A DNA stretch of 64,000 nt. It comes from Limnobaculum zhutongyuii (GTDB lineage: Bacteria; Pseudomonadota; Gammaproteobacteria; Enterobacterales; Enterobacteriaceae). Position 1 is the stretch's first letter. Every line of letters starts with the position of its first letter. Made by a program: the position numbers and the translations under genes. The notes under the pieces were generated by a model. The model was not told where the DNA came from, did not search any database, and worked only from the letters and a program-made list of their open reading frames with translations. The stretch lies in the NCBI RefSeq assembly GCF_004295645.1, contig NZ_CP034752.1, forward strand, positions 4,372,001 to 4,436,000. Direction: 5' to 3'. Of this stretch, positions 50,985 to 60,393 are shown piece after piece.

Positions 50985-51038
50985 ACTTCCTGCACTTCCT
51001 GCACTTCCTGCACTTCCTGCACTTCCTGCACTTCCTGC
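50985..51038. repeat. 9-bp tandem repeat, six copies
   Basis: ACTTCCTGC repeated six times without a mismatch, then ATTG. Intergenic. A simple VNTR likely to vary in copy number between strains. Confidence 0.92.
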
Positions 51039-51188
51039 ATTGAAGCCTAATCATGTTGAGCTTGAAGGCGAGCTTTGACGTTTCAAACACAGCAATCCAA
51101 CCCCCCCCTTTGTACCTTGATTAGAATAACTACGGCCTTTACCTGCTGATTTTCATTTCTGCCCGATGAAGCAAAAGCATTGCATTTT

Positions 51189-51211
51189 CATATATTATAT
51201 ATTATATATGA
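51189..51211. promoter_or_regulatory. AT-rich repeat motif, site 1
   Basis: TATATTATATATTATATAT lies 30 bp before the fumarase-like alpha gene. The same 19 bases occur on the minus strand in front of the enolase-family gene (58181-58203). Probably the operator of the cluster's GntR/FCD regulator. Confidence 0.6.
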
Positions 51212-51240
51212 TTTGCCGATGCCAATCAGAGGATAAAAAA

Positions 51241-52134
51241 ATGAGAGAGTTGGGCATTACCTATGAAGAGGTTTATGACCTCCTTCACCAAGCCTGTACC
51301 ACGATTTCTCCTGATGTGCTCTACCTCATGAGAAATGCGGTGGAGCAAGAAAGCTACCCGGAAGCCAAAGTATTTTTACAAACGATGATAGATAACGTCG
51401 CTCAGGCAACTGAAAAAGATAAGCCTGTGTGTCAGTCTCCTGGCTACCCCACCGTTTGGATCCGTTTTGGTGAAGCATTCGATATGGATCCGTTATTAAG
51501 CTATCTGCCCAAGGCGTTAACCGAAGCGACCAAAGCAGGCTTAATTCGCCCCAGTATTGTTCATCCACTGACTCGTCATAATCCTGGCGACAGTACCGGT
51601 GAAGGGGTGCCAAATATTGAACTGCAACATGTATCTGGTCAGGAATATGTAGAAATCATCATGAGTGCCAAAGGATGCGGTGCCGAGCTGGGTAACGTAT
51701 CAAAAATTTTGACGCCAGCGACGCTGGGTAAAAACTACAGTGGATTAAAACGACTGGTGTTGGATACGGTCATTAATGCCGGTGGATTCCCCTGCCCACC
51801 TTCCGCTATTGGTATTGGTCTCGGTGGACAAATGGATGTTAGCGCCAAACTGAGCCGCGAAGCAATTAGTACCCGTAGCTGGCTGGATCACAACCCCGAC
51901 CCATTGCTGGATCAACTGGAACAAGAATTACTGGAAGATATCAACCAGCTGGGCATTGGCCCTGCGGGAATTGGTGGAAAAACAACAACGTTGGCAGTGA
52001 AAATAGCCGGTGCCGCCACTCACACCGCTATTTGCCCGGTCACTATCAATTTTCACTGCTGGGTCGCCCGTCGATTTGGCGTTCGTATTTACCCGGACGG
52101 CAAACGTGAAATGCTCTTTCAGGTGAAGGAATAA
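51241..52134 (+). CDS. Class I fumarase / tartrate dehydratase-like alpha subunit
   Basis: 297 residues from the ATG at 51241 (AGAGGATAAAAAA upstream). 4Fe-4S cluster ligands are expected at Cys in 'PVCQSPGYPT', 'AKGCGAELG' and 'GGFPCPPSAIG'. Resembles the alpha subunit of two-subunit class I fumarases (TtdA-type) which dehydrate fumarate/malate, tartrate or mesaconate-type acids; the substrate is not decided by sequence. Two bases before the beta gene. Confidence 0.85.
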   Translation: MRELGITYEEVYDLLHQACTTISPDVLYLMRNAVEQESYPEAKVFLQTMIDNVAQATEKDKPVCQSPGYPTVWIRFGEAFDMDPLLSYLPKALTEATKAGLIRPSIVHPLTRHNPGDSTGEGVPNIELQHVSGQEYVEIIMSAKGCGAELGNVSKILTPATLGKNYSGLKRLVLDTVINAGGFPCPPSAIGIGLGGQMDVSAKLSREAISTRSWLDHNPDPLLDQLEQELLEDINQLGIGPAGIGGKTTTLAVKIAGAATHTAICPVTINFHCWVARRFGVRIYPDGKREMLFQVKE

Positions 52135-52136
52135 TT

Positions 52137-52733
52137 ATGGCCATTTATGAACTAACCATACCCTTACAAGATACTGACATTGAGCAGCTTAATGTTGGTG
52201 ATGCAGTGTACCTGACCGGCACTGTTTGTACCGCCAGAGATATGGCCCATCTTAACATGCGTGAACTGGTTGATAATCACCATCCGCTGCCAGAAAACCT
52301 TCAGGGCGGAGTTATCTTTCACGCAGGGCCGGTGATGGTGAAAGATGCACAAGACCATTGGCAGCTTCGGGTCATTGGTCCCACAACCTCAATTCGCATG
52401 GAGCCTCACGCTGAGTTTATCGGTCAGCAGGGTATTAAACTGATTATCGGTAAAGGTGGAATGGCAGAAGGTAGCTTAGCGGCCTTTAAAAAACACAAAC
52501 AGGCGTATTTACAAGCCGCTCCTGGTTGTGCCGTCGTGCTGGCCGAAGGCGTCAGCAAGGTTAAAGCCGTTCATTGGCTGGAAAATGGAATGCCGGAAGC
52601 GATGTGGGTCATGGAGACTGAGCGTTTCGGGCCATTTATCGTCACGATGGACTGTAAAGGCAACAGCCGTTATGACACAGTGAAGGCTCACGCTAAAGAA
52701 AAAGCGGACGCCATCATGAAAGAAAAAAGCTAA
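52137..52733 (+). CDS. Class I fumarase / tartrate dehydratase-like beta subunit
   Basis: 198 residues, 'PLQDTDIEQLNVGDAVYLTG', 'HAGPVMVKDAQDHW', 'TTSIRMEPHAEFIGQQGIKL', 'GKGGMAEG': the standard beta-subunit pattern of TtdB and archaeal FumB. Contributes substrate-binding residues; translationally linked to the alpha gene (stop and start two bases apart). Confidence 0.88.
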   Translation: MAIYELTIPLQDTDIEQLNVGDAVYLTGTVCTARDMAHLNMRELVDNHHPLPENLQGGVIFHAGPVMVKDAQDHWQLRVIGPTTSIRMEPHAEFIGQQGIKLIIGKGGMAEGSLAAFKKHKQAYLQAAPGCAVVLAEGVSKVKAVHWLENGMPEAMWVMETERFGPFIVTMDCKGNSRYDTVKAHAKEKADAIMKEKS

Positions 52734-52785
52734 ATTCGTTAAGTCTGGTTCTTCAGCCATAACAAAGACAGCGTGAACGCCTTTG

Positions 52786-53451
52786 TTATGGCTGGTCGTT
52801 ATCTTGCTCTTTAAGCAGATTAGAAAAATAATTGTTAAGTTTATCGTAAGAGCGGCTCTTGTGTTTAAGCATCAGCTCTGCCATCTCTTTTCCTTTCTTT
52901 TCCGCAATCAGCTGAATCATCTCCCGATGCTCTTGTAATGACATGTCAACAACGTCAGGGAACAGATCGAAGATGGTCTTAGTACGTCGCTCATTGCTCA
53001 AAAGCTCACTCAGTAGCTTTTTTAAATAAGTATTATCGCTTGCTTCAACGATCAGTTGGTGAAACTCACGGTTAGCATTAGAGTAATCGGTGTAATTATG
53101 TTCCTGCGCCATATGTACGCTTTTCTCATATACTTTCTCGAGCTCATCAACTAACTCTGGCGTCGAATTTTCTGCGGCCAGTCTGGCGGCCAGAGGCTCA
53201 AGGGTTTTGCGGATTTCCAACATATCCTGCATTTCCTTAACGGAAAGCCTCTTCACCCGAGACCCCTTATGAGGACTCATTTCAATCAGATCTTCAGCGG
53301 CCAATTCCTTTAACGCTTCGCGAACAGGAATATCACTGCTGTCATACATACCTGCCAGTTGGTGAATAACCAGACGGGTATCTGCCTTCAGCTCACCTGA
53401 CAGAATCCGATGTTTTAGATCAAAGTAGATCGTCTTCGCTTTTGTTTTCAT
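52786..53451 (-). CDS. GntR/FCD-family regulator
   Basis: 221 residues from the ATG at 53451; a TTG at 53466 is the alternative. N-terminal winged helix ('RLVIHQLAGMYDSSDIPVRE', 'LKELAAEDLIEMSPHKGSRV') and a C-terminal FCD effector domain with metal-binding His and Asp ('NREFHQLIVEASDNTYLKKL', 'EHREMIQLIAEKKG'). FCD regulators usually bind a carboxylic acid. Convergent with the fumarase-like genes and probably controls both arms of the cluster. Confidence 0.88.
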   Translation of the reverse strand: MKTKAKTIYFDLKHRILSGELKADTRLVIHQLAGMYDSSDIPVREALKELAAEDLIEMSPHKGSRVKRLSVKEMQDMLEIRKTLEPLAARLAAENSTPELVDELEKVYEKSVHMAQEHNYTDYSNANREFHQLIVEASDNTYLKKLLSELLSNERRTKTIFDLFPDVVDMSLQEHREMIQLIAEKKGKEMAELMLKHKSRSYDKLNNYFSNLLKEQDNDQP

Positions 53452-53820
53452 TTTTATTGAGACCAAACGTCAAGTGTCAAACAGCGAAAACCGCTGTGTA
53501 TAAGCATGATTTTACTCAATAGACGGGGAAAAGAGTAGAATACTTTTTCTTTTATGAGGTTAGCGCATGTGATGAATGCGTCAAGAAATACTTTCGGCCT
53601 CATATTTCTGACACGACCCTGCAATAGCATCCATTTATATCTTATATATTAAGCATGATTATCAACGCATAACCTGTTTACAGGCGTTCTTGTGAACAGG
53701 TTATAAGTTTGAGTGAAAACGAGATTTTTGTTACTGAAGGGATAGCGGAATATCAGCAAAACAGTGCTCAATACAATAAATCATTCTTTTTATATTGAGC
53801 ACCTGATGGATTAACGCTGG
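53452..53820. other. Intergenic region upstream of the GntR gene
   Basis: No gene. It includes a weaker AT-rich motif (TTATATCTTATATATTAAG around 53635-53653) similar to the two strong sites of the cluster, and an inverted repeat around 53680-53705 (AACCTGTTTACAG/GTGAACAGGTT). It should hold the regulator's promoter. Confidence 0.45.
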
Positions 53821-55158
53821 TTAAATTTTTCTCAAATAACTCAACAGCGGTACAATTTCCGCGCTTTGGTCCATGTGTTTAATGAACGCCAGCACCTCTT
53901 CCGACGCCTGCCGATCTACGTTATGCGTCAAGTTGAGAAACTTTTTCTCCAACATTGCGAAATCCGCAACATCAGTGGAGTCCATGACTTCGCATTGATA
54001 GACTTGCCCATCCTCCATAAAGACAGTGACATGCGCCTGTCGTTTAGGGAAGCGTGCCGTCGCCAGCTCAGATTCAACAACCTCAATTTTTTTCGCCAAT
54101 TCCAGCACATCCGGGGCTTGTAATACTTCGGGTTGGAATTCGGCTAACGAGACCTGACCAAACAGCATGGCTACCGCCATACAGTATGGTAGCGAAAACT
54201 TGGCTTCATCCTCATTTTTCACTTTCAGCGCCGCCGTCAGGGATACTGAAATACGGTAAGTTTCTACCTTAATACCGATTATTTTTTTCACATCGGGCGC
54301 ATATTCTTTCATCAGGCTAAATATGGCGTCCAACGGCGAGTTCGTGTGACCACAGGACGCGTAGACCTTATAAAATGCCGTATCGGACAGCAGTTCTGAC
54401 GCAGAGAGGCGATCAAAGTAGGCTAAAGAGTCCGCATCGCTGGTCGCCATTACATATCCTTTTTCTCCCATCATTGCCGACGGTGATCCGGTAAATCCTT
54501 CTTTCGCCAACAGCGCAGCATAAACACCATTTTGGCAGGCATGTCCCACATTTAACGCTTTGGCGTGTGAACCAAATGATGCCACCAATCCACTGGCTAA
54601 CGTTGCTGAGATACCCAACGCGTTACAGGTTTGCTCTGGCGTGAGCTGCATTAATGATGCCGCCGTGGCGGTAGCCGCAAAGGTCCCGCAGGTACCCGTG
54701 GTGTGCCAATAAGCATAATGTGAAGGATTGACTGTCTGCCCCAGGCGAATATAAACATCGTAGCCAATAATCAGCGCTTTCAGAAACGCCTGGCCGCTGA
54801 CATTCAGTGATTCACCTAATGCCAACGCAACGGGTAAGGTTACTGAACCCGGATGACCTATCGCCTTACGATGACCATCATCCAGTTCAGATACATGACC
54901 AATGACACCGTTTACCATCGCCGCCATCGCTGCGGGATAACGCGCTCCAGTGCCGATAACCGTCGCCTCTTCCAATCCGCCAGAACCCGTAAAAACACGA
55001 CGAGCGATGTCGGATTGCGGATAGTGCACTCCTGCCACCGCACAACCCAGCCAGTCAATTACTCGATACTTCATGTCCGTCATCAGCCGCTCTGCTATCG
55101 ATTCGTCACGACAATCAACAATAAAATCGGCTAATTTTTTCTGAACATCTTTTCCCAT
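53821..55158 (-). CDS. MmgE/PrpD family protein
   Basis: 445 residues, all-helical N-terminal domain plus small C-terminal domain: 'DWLGCAVAGVHYPQSDIARR', 'NGVIGHVSELDDGHRKAIGH', 'GYDVYIRLGQTVNPSHY', 'WHTTGTCGTFAATATAASL', 'YASCGHTNSPLDAIF'. The family includes 2-methylcitrate dehydratase, cis-aconitate decarboxylase and iminodisuccinate epimerase, acting on di- and tricarboxylic acids. RBS GGGGGGAG. Follows the DcuC-type carrier. Confidence 0.88.
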   Translation of the reverse strand: MGKDVQKKLADFIVDCRDESIAERLMTDMKYRVIDWLGCAVAGVHYPQSDIARRVFTGSGGLEEATVIGTGARYPAAMAAMVNGVIGHVSELDDGHRKAIGHPGSVTLPVALALGESLNVSGQAFLKALIIGYDVYIRLGQTVNPSHYAYWHTTGTCGTFAATATAASLMQLTPEQTCNALGISATLASGLVASFGSHAKALNVGHACQNGVYAALLAKEGFTGSPSAMMGEKGYVMATSDADSLAYFDRLSASELLSDTAFYKVYASCGHTNSPLDAIFSLMKEYAPDVKKIIGIKVETYRISVSLTAALKVKNEDEAKFSLPYCMAVAMLFGQVSLAEFQPEVLQAPDVLELAKKIEVVESELATARFPKRQAHVTVFMEDGQVYQCEVMDSTDVADFAMLEKKFLNLTHNVDRQASEEVLAFIKHMDQSAEIVPLLSYLRKI

Positions 55159-55173
55159 GATCTCCCCCCTTGA

Positions 55174-55214
55174 TCAGGAGGCTACGACGCGTTTAACGCG
55201 CCGCGGCCTCCTGA
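55174..55214. promoter_or_regulatory. Hairpin between carrier and PrpD-like genes
   Basis: TCAGGAGGC (55174-55182) pairs with GCCTCCTGA (55206-55214), with an inner GCGTT/AACGC stem. No T-tract; could stabilise or attenuate the transcript between the two genes. Confidence 0.5.
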
Positions 55215-55238
55215 GTGGTGGTATTAATGAAACGTGGT

Positions 55239-56630
55239 TCAAGGCAACACGACAGTAAAGGTCAATATAAAATTGACTAACATACATAAGATGAGCTGAA
55301 TCGCGTTGCGTTTGACAATTTGAAACGGCGAAACACCGGCAATACCAGCAACAGCCACAATCGCACCGGTTACCGGTGATAATGTGCGACCAAAACCCGT
55401 CATGGTTTGCAGTGGCAACAACATAGCGGCAGATGGCACACCCATTTTCGCGGCAATAGCGGGAATCAGCGAAGCAAATGAAAAGAATGGGGCATTACCT
55501 GAACCCATCAGGAAAGCAACGGCACCGATGATCAGACTCATCAGAATAATCATAAAGCCAGCACCCAGTCCTGCACCTTCTACACCCGTAATCAGTGATT
55601 CGACAGCACCGATAGCGATAAGCCCCTCACCGAACACCTGACCGGCAATAATCAGCGCCACAACGATGGTCAACTGTTTTCCCAGACCTTCAAAGAAAGA
55701 CTTCATGCCGTTAAGCACTTCAAGCGTGTTACGGTTACGGATGAACTCAAATAGCATGGCAACCAGCGTACTGAGCACAATCGCTGAAGGCACACCGACT
55801 TTGATATCGATACCGAACTGACCAAGCACCACTGGATTGAAAAGCAACAGAATAACCAGCGGTACGATCGGCAGCAGCGCGTAAATCTTCGGTACTTGGG
55901 CCACCTGCCCTTCCTGCTCCTGACGAAACCGCGCCTGCAAGATCAAATCCTCTGGGTCTGGCCCTTCACGACGTTCCCAGAAGCGCTGTACGAAGTAGTG
56001 AGAAACCAGCATCGTCGCCAACAGGGGAAAGTAGATCATCATTTGCCAGCTAAGGAAATACTCCGCCCACTCAATACCTGAGATCTTGGCCGCCAGCAGA
56101 CAGTTGGCCGATCCGGGTCCTAAATCAAAGAATCGACTAGAGCCAATGATAGCCACCGCAGTCAGTCGAGACACGCCTGCGCGGATCATGACGGGATACA
56201 ACGTCACCATCAGCATCAACGCTAATCCTGATGCACTCGGGATAGCCATACCGATGATTTGAGAAACAACAAACCCCATACATGCCAGTAAATAAGGCGA
56301 TTTGATATACTTCAACGGGCCACCAACAACGGCATATAGCGCCTGACCCGCATTCAGCGTATCCATGTAGCGAGAAAATCCCCCCATCGCCATAATGGCT
56401 AACCCCAACCCACCGAGGTTACTGGACATAATATTTTGAACGACCTGAAAAATATCAAAAAAACCACTACCCGTTGATTTTTTCAGCGTTAATCCCGGGC
56501 CGAGATCGAGCATTACTGATGTTCCTAACAAGAACACGCCGGCGATCAACAGCACCGCCGTCGCATATCCTTTTCTTGCTATCATCCAGGCGACCCACCC
56601 GATAACAACAAGTGATATTGTTAATCCCAT
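55239..56630 (-). CDS. DcuC-family C4-dicarboxylate carrier
   Basis: 463 residues from the ATG at 56630, selected for its strong RBS (GTGAGGAGTCAAAGT) and family length. About twelve membrane helices; 'GGFSRYMDTLNAGQALYAVV', 'MAIPSASGLALMLMVTLYPV', 'SRFFDLGPGSANCLLAAKIS' and 'MGSGNAPFFSFASLIP' are DcuC-type motifs. Imports or exchanges dicarboxylates such as fumarate, malate or tartrate; here probably the cluster's uptake system. Confidence 0.87.
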   Translation of the reverse strand: MGLTISLVVIGWVAWMIARKGYATAVLLIAGVFLLGTSVMLDLGPGLTLKKSTGSGFFDIFQVVQNIMSSNLGGLGLAIMAMGGFSRYMDTLNAGQALYAVVGGPLKYIKSPYLLACMGFVVSQIIGMAIPSASGLALMLMVTLYPVMIRAGVSRLTAVAIIGSSRFFDLGPGSANCLLAAKISGIEWAEYFLSWQMMIYFPLLATMLVSHYFVQRFWERREGPDPEDLILQARFRQEQEGQVAQVPKIYALLPIVPLVILLLFNPVVLGQFGIDIKVGVPSAIVLSTLVAMLFEFIRNRNTLEVLNGMKSFFEGLGKQLTIVVALIIAGQVFGEGLIAIGAVESLITGVEGAGLGAGFMIILMSLIIGAVAFLMGSGNAPFFSFASLIPAIAAKMGVPSAAMLLPLQTMTGFGRTLSPVTGAIVAVAGIAGVSPFQIVKRNAIQLILCMLVNFILTFTVVLP

Positions 56631-56908
56631 ACTTTGACTCCTCACGAAACCAATGGCTTCGCGCAAATAACCCACTATCAATATTCGGGAGGTATTAACA
56701 CCCTGGACTTTGCCTCCCTCATCAGGGCTACCGCTGTTCTTTTATTATTTATTCATGATGAAGCACTGACCTGAATGTGTTGTTGTTAATCGTCAAACTT
56801 GCTGGCGAATGTCATAACAACGACATATCGCCAATCGACATTTTTCTTACTCACATCAGGTATGTTCAACACTCACTAAAGGCGGTGCCCTTCGGTAATA
56901 GTTGCTGA

Positions 56909-58099
56909 TTACTTCACGGTCTCTTTTGGTGACTCAGCAATTGATTTATCTGTCAATTCCTGACCAATTCCCGGCAGATCGGGAACACTGTACTGACCAT
57001 TTTCCGGTAAATAGTCGTACTTACAGGTCGCACGATTGCCATCTAACAAGGAGTAGCGGTGCAGCTCGTGAATACCGAAATTAGGGATCGCACACTCCAG
57101 TTGAAGCGACGCCGCCGTCATAATCGGACCGCCGCAAACATGGATTTGGCAGGTGGTATCGTAGATATGGCCCATATCACAAATCTTCTTCGCTTCACTG
57201 AAGCCACCACAAGTACCGAGATCGGGCTGAATCAAATCAATAATGTGTTCTTCAAAGAAGGGACGGAAGCCCCAGCGAGTATAAATACGCTCACCGGCAG
57301 CGATAGGAATATTGACGTTTTGCTTCACTTCTTTCAGCTGCCCCGGATTCAGGTTCATCACAGGTTCTTCATAGGCAGAAATGCGGAGCTCTTCAATCAT
57401 CCGACCAAAGCGAATTGCAGAAGCCGTATCAGTTAATGCGTGAGCTTCTACGATGATATCAATATCATCACCAATCGCGTCACGGATAGCCTTAAGGCGC
57501 TTATAACCTACCTTCAGTTCACGGTCGCTAAATACACCGTACAGGTTACTTTTCTTCACGCCGCCCTGTTCGTTAATCTCATTAACATCAACTTTAATCG
57601 CATCATAACCATCAGCCACTGCCTGTTCTGCCGCCGCCGCATACTGTTCCGGCGTGGTCAGGATCTCTTTCTTCTCTGCATCTCCCCAGCCAAACTGTAA
57701 CTGACTGGCGTAGGTACGCAGTGTGTCGCGACATTTCCCGCCCAATAGCTGATAACAGGGCACATTAAGCGCTTTCCCTTTGATATCCCACAACGCAACA
57801 TCAATAGCGCTCATCCCGGCCGAAACGACGGTTCCTCCGCCTTGTCCCCAGAAGGTTTTCTTCTGCATCTTGTCCCAAATTTTTTCCGTTTCCATGGGAT
57901 CCATACCGATGATAATACTGGCAAGATCTTTAGCCATGCCAAACCCGGCCGAAGCCCCCACACCGTAAGCCATGCCCACTTCACCGAAGCCAGAAATGCC
58001 TTCATCGGTATTAATACGAACCACAATCGGGCGCCACTTAGCAACAGCAGACTGAAGTGGGTTTTTCACATCAATAATATCGACACTAACGATTTTCAT
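56909..58099 (-). CDS. Mandelate racemase/muconate lactonizing (enolase) superfamily dehydratase
   Basis: 396 residues from the ATG at 58099 (TTAAGGAGAATTAAG upstream). Capping domain about 1-125, then the TIM barrel with Lys169-x-Asp171, metal ligands Glu218 (VEAH), Glu244 (YEEP) and Glu270 (AGER), and His320 ('CQIHVCGGPI'). The layout is that of MR-subgroup acid-sugar or hydroxy-acid dehydratases. Substrate unknown; the dicarboxylate carrier downstream suggests a tartrate- or aldarate-like acid. First gene of the minus-strand operon. Confidence 0.85.
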   Translation of the reverse strand: MKIVSVDIIDVKNPLQSAVAKWRPIVVRINTDEGISGFGEVGMAYGVGASAGFGMAKDLASIIIGMDPMETEKIWDKMQKKTFWGQGGGTVVSAGMSAIDVALWDIKGKALNVPCYQLLGGKCRDTLRTYASQLQFGWGDAEKKEILTTPEQYAAAAEQAVADGYDAIKVDVNEINEQGGVKKSNLYGVFSDRELKVGYKRLKAIRDAIGDDIDIIVEAHALTDTASAIRFGRMIEELRISAYEEPVMNLNPGQLKEVKQNVNIPIAAGERIYTRWGFRPFFEEHIIDLIQPDLGTCGGFSEAKKICDMGHIYDTTCQIHVCGGPIMTAASLQLECAIPNFGIHELHRYSLLDGNRATCKYDYLPENGQYSVPDLPGIGQELTDKSIAESPKETVK

Positions 58100-58516
58100 C
58101 TTAATTCTCCTTAAGGCACAAAAACATAACCACATGAAAAATAAAGCGATACAAGCATCACTTACTCGACTCTTAAAAATAATATATAATATATAATATA
58201 TAATGAGTAGAAATTAATCATGTTTCATGCAGAAAAGTGAGCAAGATCTCAAACGACATCCCTTCCGGTGAATAAAAAGCGTCCCTTGAAAGAGAAGAAG
58301 CTATAGCTCATAGCCCTTAATCCCCTGCTCAGGGAGAGTCTCAATATGCTGATACCCGGCATTGTCGGGCGTTGAACTCAGGAGTTAGACGATGATGACT
58401 ATCGACCGAATGGTCTTACATGAATGGATTGAAAAAATTAAAAGGTATTCGACACTTTGGTCGATTAAGCAAAAGATGAGGATGAGAGCAATAACACAAC
58501 GGCTTAGGGATAAATC
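58100..58516. other. Control region upstream of the enolase-family operon
   Basis: Contains the AT-rich operator-like motif (58181-58203) and a possible 51-residue small gene (58392-58547). Otherwise nothing recognised. Confidence 0.5.
58181..58203. promoter_or_regulatory. AT-rich repeat motif, site 2
   Basis: The reverse complement contains TATATTATATATTATATAT, the same 19 bases as at 51189-51211, about 85 bp before the enolase-family start. A 7-bp period (TATATTA) repeated three times. Probably shared operator. Confidence 0.6.
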
Positions 58517-58547
58517 CTACTCCTCTATATCTGCCCACTTAAAATAG
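58392..58547 (+). CDS. Possible 51-residue basic protein
   Basis: Starts MMTIDRMVLHEWIEKIKRYS behind CTCAGGAGTTAGACG, a strong RBS, and is rich in Lys and Arg, helical. Its 3' end overlaps the 3' end of the LysR gene by 31 bases on the other strand. No family recognised; could be spurious. Confidence 0.32.
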   Translation: MMTIDRMVLHEWIEKIKRYSTLWSIKQKMRMRAITQRLRDKSYSSISAHLK

Positions 58548-59440
58548 AGCTGTAAGAATTCGACACAGACCTTCAGCTTGGCCGAGTTTGATAGTCTCAT
58601 TGGGTATACCGCCCAGATGTCAGCACTCTGGCTGTATTCCGGCAGTACGTTGATCAGTTTGCCTTCATCGATATAGCGTTTGGCATCCCACATGGAGCGC
58701 AGGAAGATGCCGTGCCCTTCGAGACCCCATTGCAATACAATGGCACCACTGTTAGAGGAGAGACGACCGTCAACCCGAACGGTTTGTGGTTTTTCATCTT
58801 TGCCGCTCAGTAGCCAACTGCCAAAAGGGGTATCCCGCTCTTTGATCACCAGACAGTCGTGCCGGGCTAAATCATCCAGAGTTTCAGGCTGACCTTTAGC
58901 CGCCAGATAGGCGGGTGAGGCACAAAGTACCCGCTGGTTATCCAGCAGCTTTTTCGCCATATAGTGATTTGGCAGGTCGCTGCCAACACGGATTTCTAAA
59001 TCGAAACCTTCGGCAACCAGATCAATAACGTGGTCCGAAGTAACCAGTTGAATGGCCAGATTAGGATACTGTTTTGCCAGTTGAGAGATGGCCGGGGCAA
59101 CAAACTGTCGTCCAAAGCCAAACGAGCTGACAATGCGCAATGTGCCCTGAGGTTCATGACGTGCTTCTGAAACATCGCTGATAAAGTCATCGAGATCTCC
59201 CAGAATTCTGTCTGCCCAGACTCTGGCTTTCTCTCCGTCTTCGGTTAATACAATGCTGCGCGTACTGCGATGAAACAATTTTATATCCAGTACCTTTTCC
59301 AGTGCATTAATCCGTTTGCTGATGTAAGCAGGAGAAACCCCCAACTCAACGGCGGCTTTAGCAAAACTATGCTTTCTGACTACGGTAAGGAAAACCCGTA
59401 AATCTTCATTTAACGGCAAGGAAGAACGGCTAATCGACAT
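58517..59440 (-). CDS. LysR-family regulator, DmlR/TtdR-like
   Basis: 307 residues. Winged helix at residues 12-70 ('FAKAAVELGVSPAYISKRIN'), then the effector domain with 'LRIVSSFGFGRQFVAPAISQ', 'LCASPAYLAAKG' and 'LSSNSGAIVLQWGLEGHGIF'. Closest by eye to E. coli DmlR (D-malate) and TtdR (L-tartrate), which fits the neighbouring dicarboxylate genes. May respond to the cluster's substrate. Confidence 0.88.
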   Translation of the reverse strand: MSISRSSLPLNEDLRVFLTVVRKHSFAKAAVELGVSPAYISKRINALEKVLDIKLFHRSTRSIVLTEDGEKARVWADRILGDLDDFISDVSEARHEPQGTLRIVSSFGFGRQFVAPAISQLAKQYPNLAIQLVTSDHVIDLVAEGFDLEIRVGSDLPNHYMAKKLLDNQRVLCASPAYLAAKGQPETLDDLARHDCLVIKERDTPFGSWLLSGKDEKPQTVRVDGRLSSNSGAIVLQWGLEGHGIFLRSMWDAKRYIDEGKLINVLPEYSQSADIWAVYPMRLSNSAKLKVCVEFLQLYFKWADIEE

Positions 59441-59775
59441 AAAAATGGCCCTGAAGTAAAACGATACACCTTAAAGCAAACTGTCTGACAGGCTTTCCGG
59501 TTTATTATTGTTTAAAGTTCTATGATTTTATAAACAGAAACCCCGATTAATTCAGGAATGTCCTGATATCTGACTATATTTTAACCCTGCTAACAATGCT
59601 ATGGGAGCACCCGATTAAAGTGTGATAAACTTCACATTAATTAGTGACTGAAACAGCCATTCCCTAAATGACCTGATCAAGAGTATCTCTGAACCAACCC
59701 GAGTGATGCGATTCACTTCTCACGTTTTATTATCTGCAAAAAAATAACAGTATTTTCTGTAAGGATATTTTGGTC
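59441..59775. other. Gene-free stretch
   Basis: 335 AT-rich bases between divergent lysR and ygjV. Presumably their promoters; nothing else recognised. Confidence 0.4.
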
Positions 59776-60363
59776 ATGACATTTTATTGGGCTGCGCAGG
59801 CCGTGGGCGGCGTGGCATTTCTGGTAGGCATTACCATGTTTTTTAACCGCAACGAGCGCGGTTTTAAATATCAACTGTCGGCCTACTCAACCATCATGAG
59901 CTGTCACTTCTTTATGATGGGTGCCAATGCAGCTGCAATGAGCGTACTGCTTAGCGCAATACGGACTATCACCTCCATCTGGTGGCGCAATCTTTGGGTA
60001 ATGATGATCTTCATTACTCTGACGCTGATATTAGCCACCATGAAAATTCAGCACCCAATTGAAGCCCTGCCGATTGCCGGTACTATCGCCAGTACCTGGG
60101 CGATGTTTCGTACTCATGGTTTGAAAATGCGCAGCATTATGTGGTGCTCAACCGCCTGTTGGGTTACCCACAATATTTGGGCTGGCTCCATCGGCGGAAC
60201 CCTGATTGAAGGGAGTTTTCTGCTGATGAACGGCTTTAATATTATTCGTTTCTATCGCATGCAAAAACGTGGCATCGACCCGTTTGCCATTGAAAGCAAA
60301 GTGGTTAAAGCAGCGGAAGAAGAAAAGGCCCTAGAAGAAAAAACACCTGAAGAACAAAAGTAA
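59776..60363 (+). CDS. ygjV: YgjV-family membrane protein
   Basis: 195 residues from the ATG at 59776 (TGTAAGGATATTTTGGTC upstream). Five to six membrane helices, including 'AAQAVGGVAFLVGITMFFNR', and a charged Glu/Lys-rich tail (VKAAEEEKALEEKTPEEQ). Matches the YgjV family of inner-membrane proteins of unknown function. Convergent with selB. Confidence 0.85.
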   Translation: MTFYWAAQAVGGVAFLVGITMFFNRNERGFKYQLSAYSTIMSCHFFMMGANAAAMSVLLSAIRTITSIWWRNLWVMMIFITLTLILATMKIQHPIEALPIAGTIASTWAMFRTHGLKMRSIMWCSTACWVTHNIWAGSIGGTLIEGSFLLMNGFNIIRFYRMQKRGIDPFAIESKVVKAAEEEKALEEKTPEEQK

Positions 60364-60387
60364 GCCCGCGCTTTATACCGCGGGCTT
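60362..60387. terminator. Bidirectional terminator between ygjV and selB
   Basis: AAGCCCGCG/CGCGGGCTT with an 8-base loop, between two convergent genes; AATATTTTAA follows on the plus strand. Confidence 0.8.
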
Positions 60388-60393
60388 AATATT

